A DNA stretch of 64,000 nt, taken from assembly GCA_963930655.1 (NCBI GenBank), contig OZ005608.1:930001-994000 (forward strand), in the 5' to 3' direction. Positions 12,041 to 24,543 of the stretch are shown in pieces. The DNA is from Myrica gale. Taxonomy: Eukaryota; Streptophyta; Magnoliopsida; Fagales; Myricaceae. Positions within the stretch are counted from its first letter, which is position 1. Every line of letters begins with the position of its first letter. The position numbers were made by a program, and so were the translations under genes. A model generated the notes under the pieces. The model did no database searches. It had not been told where the DNA came from and was given only the letters and a program-made list of their open reading frames with translations.

Positions 12041-15000
12041 TTATAGCTGAAAGAACATGTGATTACAAAGCAAAAGACCGCCTGAATTTATTCTCTCTTG
12101 TTGCTTCCATCTTTCGAAGAGAAACTCTTCGTTGCTTTGCCTCTGGCGGTACTCATCCATGTCAAGCAATAACTCTCTTGATTCACGAGAGCAAGATTGA
12201 ATACGATAACAACTCCCAGATTCTCCAGAGTTACTACCTGAATCTTCTACCAGATTCATTGACGGGCCAAAAATAACTCCAGGGCTCCAACTCCCACGAC
12301 TGCTGGCAGAATGTGCACTGGTCACTTCCTAAAGTATGAATTTCAAAGGAATGAGTTACAAGAGAAAAATATATGCATGCCAATGCAGATAGGGAAGGTA
12401 TACTATTGTCTGTAAACAGTAAACATGCTTCTATGGCCCGTAAACTAATTTCTGCATGCCAGCGGTGGGTTTATGCAAAATAAATAGGATCTTAAAGGGT
12501 AATAGCTGGCTAGTGAAGCATTATCTCCCTACACCACACGAAAGAATTAAGCCAAGACTACCTGAACTGCATCCCATATTGTATTTGGGGTTATAGGCTC
12601 CACCCTACTCTTGCATGATTGAGGAGTAGTATCGTTACTAGCTTCCCAGTGCAACCAAGGCAGCACAACCCCATCCATCTCAACAGGAAGAGGATTAAAT
12701 GCCATGGGACTTCGAAGAGCTTCTGGCTTTAGAATTCCTCCTAAAGATGAACTTGTATCACTCCTTTCTCCATCAAGAGATGAAATGTCTGTGTCCTCAA
12801 CATTACAAATGAAGTCCTCAATATACTTCTCTGCCTCCTCGGTCAACCGCTTTGACATCCTACTTCTGTCATTACTCTGGCAATAAACATCTCAACTATA
12901 AAGTTAATAACTCACTTAAACCATCAGCAAAGAATGCCCTATGTGGAAATAATCAAACTAATGGAAGAGACTAGACTACAGATATATGGAAACCAACAGT
13001 CTGCTGGAGGGCAAAGAGTGAGCCTCATACCTTTCTGGCTCGTGAAGGTTTTTCTGCAGCAGTTTTCTTTGGATCAGGAAGCAACTCCTTCACAATCTTA
13101 GACAGTTCCCGACCACGATGCTCCTCCAATACAACTTCTGCCAACAGGTCTTGTTTACGCTTCTCAGACTAATGGATTCAAGGAAGAACACCCATTACTT
13201 TGGAGATGACACAATCTCAAGAATGAAAGGTTGTTGGATGGAAACTTCAAAATCAAAGTATTCTAAAGGACAATTTCATGCTATAGAACCTGAAAGAAAT
13301 GGCTAATATACTCCCTACCCAGAATACAAACATCAGAAATCGTGTTTATTAGCTAGTTTAAATGCACTTCAACAGCCCCTCTTTCACATTGAAGGCAACA
13401 TGAATAATGAATGATGTTTGGTTTCTCAATTTATTACCACACGTATCTGACTGCGGCATCAATTTAACATCTAGAAAGTTGCGAGAAACATGTATTAATT
13501 GCCCAATTAACCCTACAGACGATCAAGATTCTTTTGACGAGAACAACTTTAGTGTGCATTACATAGGGAAGCTATACCATGGGAACGGATTCCTCCAAAG
13601 GGCTCATTTCCGAATGAATCCAATTGGATGGAGATGATTCTCTCCAACAAATTCAAAAGCTCACAACCCACGTCATTGTAAAGAGTATTGTACTTTTACA
13701 ATAAAAATCATTCATTAAATGACGTGGATGGTTGTGTTTTGTTAGATTTCAGAGGGAATTCTCTCTGTTCAATCTGACTCATTCGAAAATGAGCCCTTAG
13801 GAGGGAATCCAAATCCGCTATACCATGGCTAACAATAGCTACTTGATGAACACAAAAAATCCAGTATAGTGACTGCCTCTATCCAACTAATGGACAAGTC
13901 ACAAGTAATAGCTGAAAAGAATTTATAGGTACACTAAAATAATCTAAATGAACGATCCCTCATGATATAGTTTCTGTTGATTGCATTTCTCATACACAAG
14001 AATACCACTGGGGAAGTTTCCATTGGACAAATAATCTGAAATTACCTGCTCCAATATTTTAGAGTAGTTCCTTCTGATTGAAGAAGCAGCCTGAAGAACG
14101 TCACCATTATTTTGTTGCAAACAATCACCACTTCCTGAAAAAGACTTTTTGGTTTTAACCCTCTCCTGAAAAAGATGCATGGAGGACTAGCTATTTCAGC
14201 GAACCTAACAAAGTACAAATCAAAAGTATGCCTTCAGGACAAAGAACATCAACATTGGCAAGTTCTATATAATAAATTACTGACCCGTTCAACTCCCATT
14301 CTGATCTCCTCCACAGCATTTATAAATTCTTCCTGCATTGCAGCATACAGTTCACTGTTACCATCATCCGCAGCAGGGTGCTCTGCCTGAGGAGAGAAAA
14401 AGGTAACAACAATGAGAGATGTGTAAAAGAAAACTTCTTCTCTTTGGTATAGGCAGAAAAAAACAGTAGAATCAACCTTCTTTTGGGCAGGAAATGATCC
14501 TGTTGTTCTCTCGATCCTACTTCTACTGGAAGGAGCATCCTTTCCTTCATCATCAGTAAGGACAGAAGACTGGCTCTGAAAGGTCAAAGACATTGAATAC
14601 AAGTCACAAATTGAAGATAACTTTAAAACAGCGGGTATGTAAGGATCTCCAACCAAGCATCTTCCTGTATTTTGGAGCCCAATGCTTTCTAAGTTCCAAT
14701 TAAGATAGACAAAAGTGGTAACAAAATGAGTCAATAAGAGAAGAGCTTACAGAATAGCCATCATGGGGCTTCAAATCTTTTTGACTAAAAGACCTTCTCA
14801 CTACTTGTCCTTGATTTGAAACCGCTGGCCTATGGGAGAATGGCATTTGCTTGTTTCCATTTCCAAAACTCTTCAGATTAGCCCGATTGCTAGAATACTG
14901 AGAGTGGTCTACATCGCTCTGTTATTTAGAAGAATATATGCAAGCAAGAACAAGTTCAGTAATTAGTCCAACTTCAGTGTAGCCAAAATTCAGTTGTCTA

Positions 15001-15814
15001 GGCAAAGGATAACGACATCAATAAGCTCTACTACTAACAAAGCAAGCTCGCGGATAGTATTAATGCGTGCAACTTCTCTTTTTGGTAATTCGTACATGAA
15101 ACCCACCACTGGGTGTTACATTAAGTTCTTGAATTATAAGATTGTGTTACTTGTAACACACATCCAAGATGATAAGAATTTTTCTTTTGACAAAAAAGAG
15201 CATATTCCAGTTAATGTAACGTGATTGGTTTCCTAGGACAAGCTCTTGGTTGGATATTAGCACAACAATGCAACTTTACAACGACAACAAATGGAAAGAG
15301 AAATCACCTCGGAATCGCTAATCTGACACCGCACCACCGAAACCGACCGTCGCCTCCTCGAATTAGCTTCAGAAACTACCAGTCCCCCAGCGGAGCTATT
15401 ACATACATTGCCCCTCCCATCTCCGACAGCTTTCGAGCTCTGCCTCGACACCGACCTCCCTCGCCTCTGCGACGACAACGCGCCGGCCCCAGCTCCACCA
15501 GTGCCTGCCTCGGAGCCCCTCAAACCCGAGCGGCCTCGGTCGCCGGAGTCGAAGAACTCGATGGCGAGGTCGTCGAGGCTGATCTCCGGGAACCCCGAGC
15601 CTCTCACCGTGTTCACAAACTTCCCTCTCGGAGCCGGAACGTTGTAGTCAAAGGCATCGGCTCCATTCGCCGGAATCCGGCGAGAGAACCGGCTGAGGCT
15701 CCTAGAGCGGCGGTGAGCTGAGCTCCGATTGGAGGAACCAGAGTCGTCCGCAGAAGATGATGAGGCTCCTATCGGCGTTCTCTTGGTCGTCGATTTGAAG
15801 GCCGACGTCGCCAT
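12041..15814 (-). CDS. Ser/Arg-rich plant protein of unknown function
   Basis: Eight exons join in frame: 15814-15308, 14918-14751, 14575-14477, 14386-14285, 14165-14046, 13168-13031, 12876-12562 and 12328-12041. They encode 578 residues ending in TAA at 12041-12043. The N-terminal exon is rich in Ser, Arg and Gly (AHRRSRSLSRFSRRIPA, SQRRGRSVSRQSS), so the protein may be nuclear or phosphorylated. A central part looks helical (ELYAAMQEEFINAVEEIRMG; RRNYSKILEQSEKRKQDLLAE) and may form a coiled coil. A charged segment VKELLPDPKKTAAEKPSRARK comes next, then a conserved-looking region with VLPWLHWEAS. I do not recognise a named domain. All exons carry intact junctions and no stops, so the gene looks functional. 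Intron 5 holds a MITE. Confidence 0.85.
13583..13816. mobile_element. MITE flanked by a 12-bp direct repeat
   Basis: A 234-bp element whose ends are imperfect inverted repeats containing AAGGGCTCATTT (about 13596-13607 and its complement near 13788-13800). The middle also folds: ACGTCATT near 13670 pairs with AATGACGT near 13720. The 12-mer GCTATACCATGG lies directly on both sides (13571-13582 and 13817-13828), as a target-site duplication would. The length suits a Mutator-like MITE better than hAT. It sits in an intron of the SR-rich gene. Confidence 0.75.
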
Positions 15815-17411
15815 TTGAATACAGAGTTAGTCACCAATCTAACGACAGTAATATCAATATGAATATAAGGAAGACCAGGGTCTAAAATTCAGCCATGCGA
15901 GCATTTAATTTCAACCTAAGCGCGGATACGGACAGTCCAGAGACAGAAAAGGGGGTTTTAATGTCTTAATGTTTTACAGGAGAAGATTGGCGGAGACTCG
16001 GAGAGATCAAAAGTCAGGAAAAATTTGAATAACGGAGCTGTTTACGCTGGAGTAGAGGGAAGAGGACGGATTGGATTAGGTCCTGGTTTTCGCATGATAT
16101 TGCGACTTCGCCATTTGACCGTCAAGCGCATTTAGGCTGCGCTAAAATGGACAACATTGGTCACGGTCTTACGCCTTAATTTGAGGAAAAAAATATTAAA
16201 ATAAAAAATTAAGAAAAATTAACTCCATATAGTTCACTTTATTACAAATTAGTCTATACGATTCTAATTTCAACTATTTAATTATTTTGGTTATCAATAT
16301 AATGTATGGATTCTTTTATTCACATTTATATTAATCTCTTAACGGAAATATTTAAAATAAACGTATTAGTGTATTCTGTCAAGATATTAATAAATATGTG
16401 GACGGAATGACATGTGTATCGTATTAGTATCAAATTATTAAAATTATAATCACAAAAATCAATTTGTAACAAATAAAACTAATTAGATAATTTCACTTTT
16501 AATTTAATATATTTTCTAACTCCACTTACGGCCCCTGGATTTTGTTGGATGGGTATTGGTGTGTGTAGGTGGACTTCAGTTGTTCAATTCTCCGTGGACC
16601 TGTATTCGACGCCAGCATTAATGATTTTTCTTTCCATTTATTGGAGTTCAAACAGGCAAGTGGATGGGAAAGTTTGGTATCCCTCGCGATCAAAGTAATT
16701 AGGAAGGTCTTGGTTGAGAAAGAAATCCACAGATGCGAGTACCTATAAATTATCCCTCGAGTCTCCAAATTAACAAGGGTAGGATAGGAAGTTGGAAAAA
16801 TCAGTGGGGGTAAAGGGAAGGTAAAACGAAGGACTTGAGCTTGAATTTAATAATAAAAAATTCATCACATAATTTTTTATTATTATAATATTTATTAAAA
16901 ATCTTTCTTCTTCACTTTTCATTAATTTTTATAATATATATTTATTTTATAATATTTCTTAAATTTCAATACCTAAAATTTTCGCCCTCAAACATCTCGA
17001 CAGCTTAGCAAGAAATTTGAAACTTAATTATATGGTGGCTTAACCCATTGTTTTTTGTTTTTTTTTTTTTCTAAAGTCTTCTTAGTTGGTATTCAGTTGG
17101 GGTAGGTGACGCGAAATCCTACGTGCCCAAAACGCACACATTCAAAGACGAGAGAGAAGTAAAACTTTGTAACTTGATCAAATCATAAAGCAAAGCAAAA
17201 GTCAGATTCTAAATAATTAATCTGGAGACCACAATTCCTGTCCAGAGAAAAATGTGGAGAAAACCCTGATAGTCCACACGATCGACATTATTCTGAAGAT
17301 CATAAGACTCTATACAAAACACTTGTTGGAACAATCCTCGAAGACCCATTTTATTCTCACTCGCTGCCTTTGACAGACACAAGGGTAAGGGTAATTAAGG
17401 GTAAGGGTAAG
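15815..17411. other. Spacer upstream of the SR-rich gene
   Basis: 15815-16150 is the presumed promoter and leader region. 16190-16500 is an AT-rich stretch with weakly inverted ends (TTATTACAAATTAG and TTTGTTACAAATTGA on opposite strands), possibly an old MITE. 16840-17000 is a copy of the dispersed AT-rich repeat. 17386-17411 repeats AAGGGTA, which is not the plant telomere unit. No gene is supported. Confidence 0.4.
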
Positions 17412-18012
<601 letters not shown>

Positions 18013-19096
18013 GGACCGACACTGTTGTTGATTTATTTAATTTTTTATATTTCAGATTATATTGTAATTTGCTCAAATTTTCAAACATTTCTTAATTGTT
18101 TTTTTAGGTTAATTTTGAAGCTCAAATTTTACTTGGTGGTGGTCTTTTTCAGGTACTTTGTATCCTAAGACATTATTAGAAATTTTAAAAATGATCCGGT
18201 GGATTGTTGGTTGAAGGTTAGGGCTTATGTTGGTTCCGTTGGTTTTTGAGAAGTTGTTAAAATTGAAATTGAATTTGTGAATTGTTGGTTTTTGTGAATT
18301 GTTTATTTTCGTTTTGTTTTGTTTTGTTTAGATAATGAATAATTTTTTTATATACAATTACTTATTTGCATCGTTTTCGTGTGGAAGTGTTTTGCCAAGT
18401 TATTGATACGATCGCTCAGGAGATGGATCGTCGTTTCACAAAAATAAGTATGGAGTTGCTTATTTGCATAGCATGTCTTAATCCAAGGAACTCGTTCTCA
18501 GCGTTTGATCATGCTAAGTTATTTCATCATGCTGAGCTTTATCTAGAAGATTTCTCAGCAGCTGATCGTATGATTCTTAGACATCAACTTCATACCTACA
18601 TTGATAATGTGAGAAATACTGATGATTTTTCTGGGCTTCAAGATATTGAAGATCTTGCTATGAAGATGGTTGAGACAAGGAATCATACTCTATATCCATT
18701 AGTTTATCTGCAAATTGAGTTGACATTGGTCTTACCGGTTGCGACTGCAACCGTTGAGAGAGTGTTCTCTTCAATGAAGATTATCAAGACTGAGTTGCGT
18801 AATAAGATGAGAGATGAATCGATGAATAATAGCATGATAGTATACATCGAGAGGAAAATCTTTGAAACTATTGAGAACGAAGCTATTTTGCAACGTTTTC
18901 AGAATATGCAGAACTGTATGATCCAATTTCCACCTCGCAGTCTCAACAAATAGTACGGTACGTGTATTTCAATATTTTTAATATTTTTAATTTTTGATAT
19001 TTTAATTCTAAGACACATTTTGCATTACGTAGGAAAAAATTTGAGATGTCATTTCGTCTTAAGAGTTTGCCCCCTCCACTTCTGGTTCCGCCACTG
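18013..19096 (+). mobile_element. 5'-truncated hAT transposon (ZMYM1-like) with C-terminal transposase
   Basis: An open frame at 18366-18953 (195 codons) encodes the C-terminal part of a plant hAT transposase of the zinc-finger MYM-type-1-like group. Conserved text includes RVEVFCQVIDTIAQEMDRRF, then NPRNSFSAFDHAKLF. The hAT dimerisation signature LVLPVATATVERVFSSMKII follows, with TELRNKM after it. The element ends at 19096 with a terminus complementary to CAGTGGCGGAACCAGAAG, the same TIR type as the element at 32230. The BED zinc finger, most of the DDE catalytic region and the left TIR are absent, so it is immobile by itself. The left edge abuts the GAPC fragment. Confidence 0.85.
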
Positions 19097-19125
19097 ATGC
19101 TAAGCTGCACTTTCAACCCGATAGA

Positions 19126-20346
19126 TAGGGCTGCTCAACTCCGGTGCAGGTGTCCTACACCGGGTAGGCGGGTGTTTAAATAATTGTCACCTAGACTTAT
19201 GCCGTTAAGGACAAAAATCGGCTCTTAGCGGTGACGTTTTCTGGTTATCCTACATTCATATAGAGATATTTTTTTTTAGCATTTTACGCACTTAGCCTAA
19301 AAATTAATAATAAAAGATTCAAAGTACTAACAAGTAACAAACATATTAAATCATTAATCATATACAAATCAATTAACAATCAAAGATTCAAAGTACTAAC
19401 AAGTAATAAACATATGAAAATTTGGAATCATATACGAATCAATTAACAAGCACATGCTACACATCAATTAACAAGCATACGAAATTAAGGGCCAATTATT
19501 GACTCATGAATCAATTAACAAGCACATGCTACACATCAGTTGTTGTTTTATTAAATTACAAACCCTAAAAACAACAATGAGGAAAACGATCAGCAATAAT
19601 ATGTCATAATATTTTCAATAGAATAAATTAAAGTTAACAAATCCATTGATTTTTAACATACCTAAACGAATCTCAATCCTTGGCACTTGAGAGTTGAGAG
19701 AGATGTGGCAGACAGAGACAACAGAGGACCCAAGAGAGCTTGACGCGTGAAGATGGGAGTTGTGGTCGACAACAAGGGGTGCGGCAGCTGCAGGCGTGGT
19801 GGTCGGCAAGAGAGGGGAGGGAGGGAGGGAGAGAGAGTGCTGCACGGGTGGGAATTGTGGGATGAGCGCAGTCAGAGGCTAGAGGGCTGAAATCTGAATG
19901 GGGGGTTTGCGAAGTGTGAACATTACGAAGTGAGGAGTCTGGCTGTATGAGGACTGACTACTGAGGAGAGTTTAAAGTTTAAACAAAACAATTCTTTTGT
20001 TTAAAAAAAAAACGGCCAGAGAGGGGGGAAATGGGGTTTGCGCGGGTGCTCGAGGGTGGGGCCGGGGGAAAATTGGAAAACATTCGAAATGGGGTCTGGG
20101 GGTCGGGGGACTAGGGGTCCAGCCTTCCAGGGGGAAGGGTCGGGAGGGGAAAAAGGTCATTGTGGGAGCCCGGCAGACCGGGAGGGGGTTAAAAACTTAA
20201 AACACATTTTTTTTAAAAATTCGGGTGTCTCGAAAACCCGATGCCGGGTAACCCGGGAATCAGGAATATCACCGAGTTTTTGAAAAAATCCTTAACCTGC
20301 ACGACACTGGTGAAACCGGATATCGACAACCCGGTATGCAGCCCTA
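19126..20346. mobile_element. Non-autonomous hAT element, 1.2 kb
   Basis: Starts TAGGGCTGC and ends GCAGCCCTA, an inverted pair. It is flanked by 8-bp sites CCGATAGA (19118-19125) and CCTATGGA (20347-20354), which agree at 6 of 8 bases. GGGTA/CCGGGT-type subterminal repeats are concentrated at both ends (19140-19175, 20220-20335). The interior has short direct repeats near 19370-19540 and a G-rich segment near 19800-20190. Reading frames there look like composition artefacts; no transposase is seen. Confidence 0.75.
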
Positions 20347-21436
20347 CCTATGGATCTGCTGGTTCTGTGAGCACGACATGACCAGTAAAAAATGTATCAT
20401 CAATATATAATTTTTTTTTGCATGCAACATTATTCGTTGAAAATATATAATTTAAATTAATATATTGAGGATCAACATAAATAAATATGTTTAGCAATAA
20501 TTTATTCAATGTTCGACCGCATCCCGGTCCAATAATCGGACCAAATTTCCGTTCATGCAGCCGTAGATTCTATGGATAGTCTAGGGAACAACAATTATTT
20601 GCGTAGGAAAGGATGGAGGCAGTTTTGCGGCCACGTCACACTTTAGAGGTTTGAGAGGCCCATACTGATAGACAGGTGTCAGGTGGCTTCTATAGGTCGG
20701 TGGTGTCTAGAAGATTTCATTGGGCCTGACAGCATGTTGGGTCGAATCGACGTGCCCAGAGAAGTGTATCTTTGTGTTGTTAATCTGTAGTTAAGATGGA
20801 TGGGCTTCCGGCCATGGGCATCGATATAGAGCAGGGTCCGACAGATGCACTCCAACTATTTGATTTCATGGAAAAAGAGCGAAATTTGGGCTATTAAAAA
20901 GCTGTTCTGCTACTGAGAAAACTTGGCAGGCTTGCCAGTCCTCCATTACTGGTACTGGTTTGGGCAACAGGCTATATGAGTGCAGCAGAGAACTTGATCT
21001 CTACATGCTGCATGTGGGAAAGATTGAAGTGGAGATCATGGACCTAAGCCAGCCAAATTCTGCACTTGGTGCAACCAAAAAAATCAGCTCAGTATCAAAA
21101 GCATCGCAAATATAAGATGTGGAACCCTGCCTAAGCTAATTTCTGGATAGGACTAACTTGAGTTCCTTCTCTCTTCATTAACTAGGACCATTGCTTAAGC
21201 TCTAGTGGAAGTTGGTCCATACGATTCCCTATTGTACCTGAGTTGTTGCTATTCGAAGGTAAACCACATATGACTCGGAAGAAGTTCTTATTGGCAGGTC
21301 CATGGAAAATGACAATTCTTGTATAGCTTTCATCTGTATGAATAAAATAAACCTAAATCGTGATTGCTAATCATTTACTCGAGTTTTATGAACTATCTGC
21401 ATTGTGTACTCTGCTTAGTGTAATGAACTGGCCAAC

Positions 21437-21722
21437 ATATCCCAACCTGACTGTGCCAAGTAAACGAGGGTGAATCAAATCTACTTCAGAAACAAGTTAA
21501 GAAAATGTACTTCATCTTATACGCAAAGTAGTTTATGTCCCCTTCAAAGCCAGACATAGATATAAAATGGGGAGATGCATGCATGTATGGCTATTCCCCA
21601 CGCACCTTGGTGTTCATTCTTTGGGGGTCCAATGGCACAGGACAAAGGCCTGTCGAACTAAACAAAAGGAGATGTATCTCTAGTTGGTTTACTATTTTAC
21701 TTCATACCCTCACTAGCTGTTA
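21437..21722 (+). repeat. Direct repeat copy 1, promoter-like
   Basis: About 286 bp, roughly 95% identical by eye to 22946-23230. It contains TATAAAA at 21561-21567. The 50 bases after this TATA resemble the region after the TATA box of the small gene at 24337 (shared text around GCATGTATGGCTATTCCCCA versus TCATGTATGTCTATTCTCCA). Confidence 0.8.
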
Positions 21723-22945
21723 GTTTCTGAAAGCAACCTCAACATCGTATCTCCTGTAATATGAGAGATGTATAATCTCTAGACATGCATTGAATGTTAA
21801 CCTTAGATTCCTAGAACATTTAGAATTGCCAAAGATTACCAAATTCCTAAATTTGCTAAGTCCTAATATGGCACTCAATTGCTCTGCTAAGACTGGGATT
21901 TATGTGTTATGTACCTGACCTTTTGGATAGAGCGCTTACATGGGTGAGACTGCGGACTGCAGGCTGCAGTGGCTAAGGATGTTTCAGTTTAACGCATGTG
22001 GATACATGCAAGTAGTTTGATGTATTTTTAGCAAATAGGAGGGAAGGATTTTCCAGATTGATCACTTATATGTCTGTTATTCAATAATTCAGATCTGTAA
22101 TCTGTAAAGGAATTTTAAGAAATATGAGACATCCTATGATACTAAATTGGATCATTAAAGAAAATTGTCATTGCTGACAAAATCAATGGCATGACCCTAC
22201 CAGTATCAATGGCTTCCATTTCAGAAAGATGTTCCTCTCAAGTCTCAGAGTGCATAAATCTGTTGAAACTATTGTACCAAGAATGGCATGAGGTAATTCA
22301 TTCTTCTGAAAAAGACAACAAAAATTGGGACCCCCAGATGTAGAGCCTCATGAAAATAAAGCAAGGCGATCAACCTAATGAGTTATGTTGAGAATCTTAT
22401 GTGAGGTATGCATCAATCATGGAGCCAGTCTATAGCTCAAGAGTATTTGGGGCCCTATAGTAAAGAAAGATCGACCAGATAATGAAGAAAATATCTTAAA
22501 TTAATGGTACCTAGTAACTAACTCAATTTTCATTGATATGGGTCAATGAAGCTCTCCAATGAAACCTGCAGAAGGGTCAAACCGACTGAAAAGACTTGTT
22601 CTCTGAACGGCCAACATCCCATCTTCTAAAACCATGGCCCTGAATGCTTAGAATTTTGGGGTTCTTCCTCTCTATGCTGCTACTGCTTGTCTGTTTCAGT
22701 AACAACAACGACTAGTCATTGGCTTAGGAAACTTGGCACTTGGAAAGGATGGACACAGATGAAAAGAGCAAAAAATTTCCATATTTGCAAAGTAGTTCAT
22801 GTTGATTTTCATTATTTCTATGGCAAAGTTTATGTGGAGATCTGAAAACGAAAATTTTTCCATACCCACTCACCAGATAGTACTTTTATTGTTAAGTACT
22901 ACTGTAATTCACTTCAATCACGAAATTGCGTTGGGAAAGTTGTTG

Positions 22946-23230
22946 ATATCCCAACCTGACTGTGCCAAGTAAACGAGGGTGAATCAATCTCCTTCAGAAA
23001 CAAGTTAAGAAAATGTACTTCATCTTATACGCAAAGTATTATATGTCCCCTTCAAAGCCAGACATAGATATAAAATGGGGAGATGCATGCATGTATGGCT
23101 GTTCCCCACGCACCTTGGTGTTCATTATTTGGGGGTCCAATGGTACAGGACAAAGGCCTGTCAAAGTAAACAAAAGGAGATGTATCACTAGCTGGTTTAC
23201 TATTTTACTTCATACCCTCAATTGCTGTTA
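22946..23230 (+). repeat. Direct repeat copy 2, promoter-like
   Basis: Second copy of the 286-bp unit, offset by about 1,509 bases. TATAAAA lies at 23069-23075. Both copies keep an open frame of some 60 codons starting MSPSKPDIDIKWGD, but this may only reflect recent duplication. Confidence 0.8.
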
Positions 23231-24210
23231 TATTAAGCGATACATTGGAGATCCATGCACTTCAGTTCAAGCCTCAAAGTTCTGTGAACCTCAAAAGGAC
23301 TGAAATGTTTAAAAGTACTCAATGGGAGATAAAATTGGAGTCTGGAGCAGACCCCACGTGATTAGTACCAATTGCAAGGAAAACCATGTGAAAAAAAAGA
23401 AACTCTGGCTATGGATAACAAAACACAATGACAAAAACCCCTTGGGCCCTTCTGAGGCGGAGCAGACTAAGATTAGGACAAGACATGGACACATTCTCAC
23501 ATGGTTTTGCACATGATGGGCTCTACCACTCGCAGAAGCGACAAAGACTACCTGTGCAAACTCTCTTAGGGGGGGGGGGGGGGGGCATACAGTTTCAGTA
23601 TAACACGATTTAACCTATACGTTTTCTGCATTTTATTATGTGCATCTTTAGTACTTGATTTTTTTTGTTTGCTGTTATTGATATTCTGACAACCTTCTTT
23701 CTTTGAAATAAAATTCCAATCATAAAAAATGATTGTCTTAGAATAATCATTGACTTACGCAGCAAAAAAAAAGAATAATCATTGACAGTTAATTAGATTG
23801 TTGTCAGGAATTAGCATTTTATATACGTTTATGCATGTTACAGAGACTATACCTTCCAAACTGAGTGCTAATTATTAATTAATTTAGTACTAGCTAGTTT
23901 AACAATGATTAAGGCATTCAAAGAGAATCCAATGAGCCTTACTGACACAACATAGCAGCTACAAAATTATACATGTCCCGATGAGTCCATTGACGAAATA
24001 AGCCTTGTTCAATATTTACAGATGAGTTTTTTTGGGGGGGTAATTAAGTACTGTCTTTAAATCCCGATATTTTCAGCAAACAGTTCATATCTATATAAAT
24101 ATAAAAATATATATGTGGGGATTGGAGATCCTAATTTCCATGTCATTTGAAGTAAGGAGATGAATGTGATTATGTGAGTGTCTAAGGGCATTTATGGTAC
24201 CGCGGGAGGC

Positions 24211-24217
24211 TATAAAA
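24211..24217 (+). promoter_or_regulatory. TATA box of the 68-residue gene
   Basis: TATAAAA in a GC-richer setting (GGAGGC before it), 126 bases before the ATG at 24337. This spacing suits a leader of about 95 bases. Confidence 0.6.
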
Positions 24218-24336
24218 TGAGCAGGTTCATGTATGTCTATTCTCCATGTACGAGGTGTCTTTCTCTAGTTTCACACAGTACAAGTTCTCAAGAATCTCAA
24301 CAGAGACTAATCGATAACTTTGGGAAATAATAAGAA

Positions 24337-24543
24337 ATGGTGTCCAAAGCAGAAGAAGCCATGAAAGGGAAGCAGCAGCAACCACAGCAGCCATATCAGC
24401 AGCAGCAGCTGCAGAAGCAAATGCAGTGCAACAAAGGAAAAGCTACCAAGTTCAAGAGAAGTAGCTCCAATCTTGAAGAGGACGGCGCTTCCTCTGCCAT
24501 TCTCTTGCTCGCTTGCATCGCCTGTGCTCCCTACTATGGATAG
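24337..24543 (+). CDS. Small Gln-rich protein with hydrophobic C-terminus, unknown
   Basis: A 68-residue single-exon frame beginning MVSKAEEAMKGKQQQ. It has a Gln-rich stretch (residues about 13-30), a basic Ser-containing middle (CNKGKATKFKRSSSNLEEDG) and a short hydrophobic tail SSAILLLACIACAPYYG with two Cys. The tail could be a membrane anchor or a lipidation/recognition motif. A good TATA box, an A-rich start context (AAGAAATGG) and a T-rich 3' region with AATAAA-like text near 24715 support a real gene. I cannot name the family with confidence; it resembles small stress-responsive plant proteins. The two promoter-like repeats upstream suggest local duplication in which only this copy kept a coding part. 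Confidence 0.6.
   Translation: MVSKAEEAMKGKQQQPQQPYQQQQLQKQMQCNKGKATKFKRSSSNLEEDGASSAILLLACIACAPYYG

Larger units (their letters stand above)
20355..24160. other. Large gene-free spacer
   Basis: Apart from the 286-bp direct repeat pair, and an 18-base G run at 23569-23586, I find no supported gene or RNA here. The repeat copies contain TATA-like sites. Confidence 0.4.

Noticed and set aside
15221..15721. 166-codon plus-strand frame
   Set aside because: Antisense shadow of the GC-rich first exon of the SR-rich gene.
17386..17411. Telomere-like repeat
   Set aside because: The unit is AAGGGTA-like, not the plant TTTAGGG, and only a few copies occur.
19997..20283. Gly/Arg-rich frames
   Set aside because: They come from a G-rich segment inside a non-autonomous hAT element and have low-complexity composition.
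21535..23303. Frames starting MSPSKPDIDIKWGD in both direct repeats
   Set aside because: The frames are shared only because the 286-bp unit is duplicated. No homologue is recognised, and the segment reads better as promoter-like sequence.
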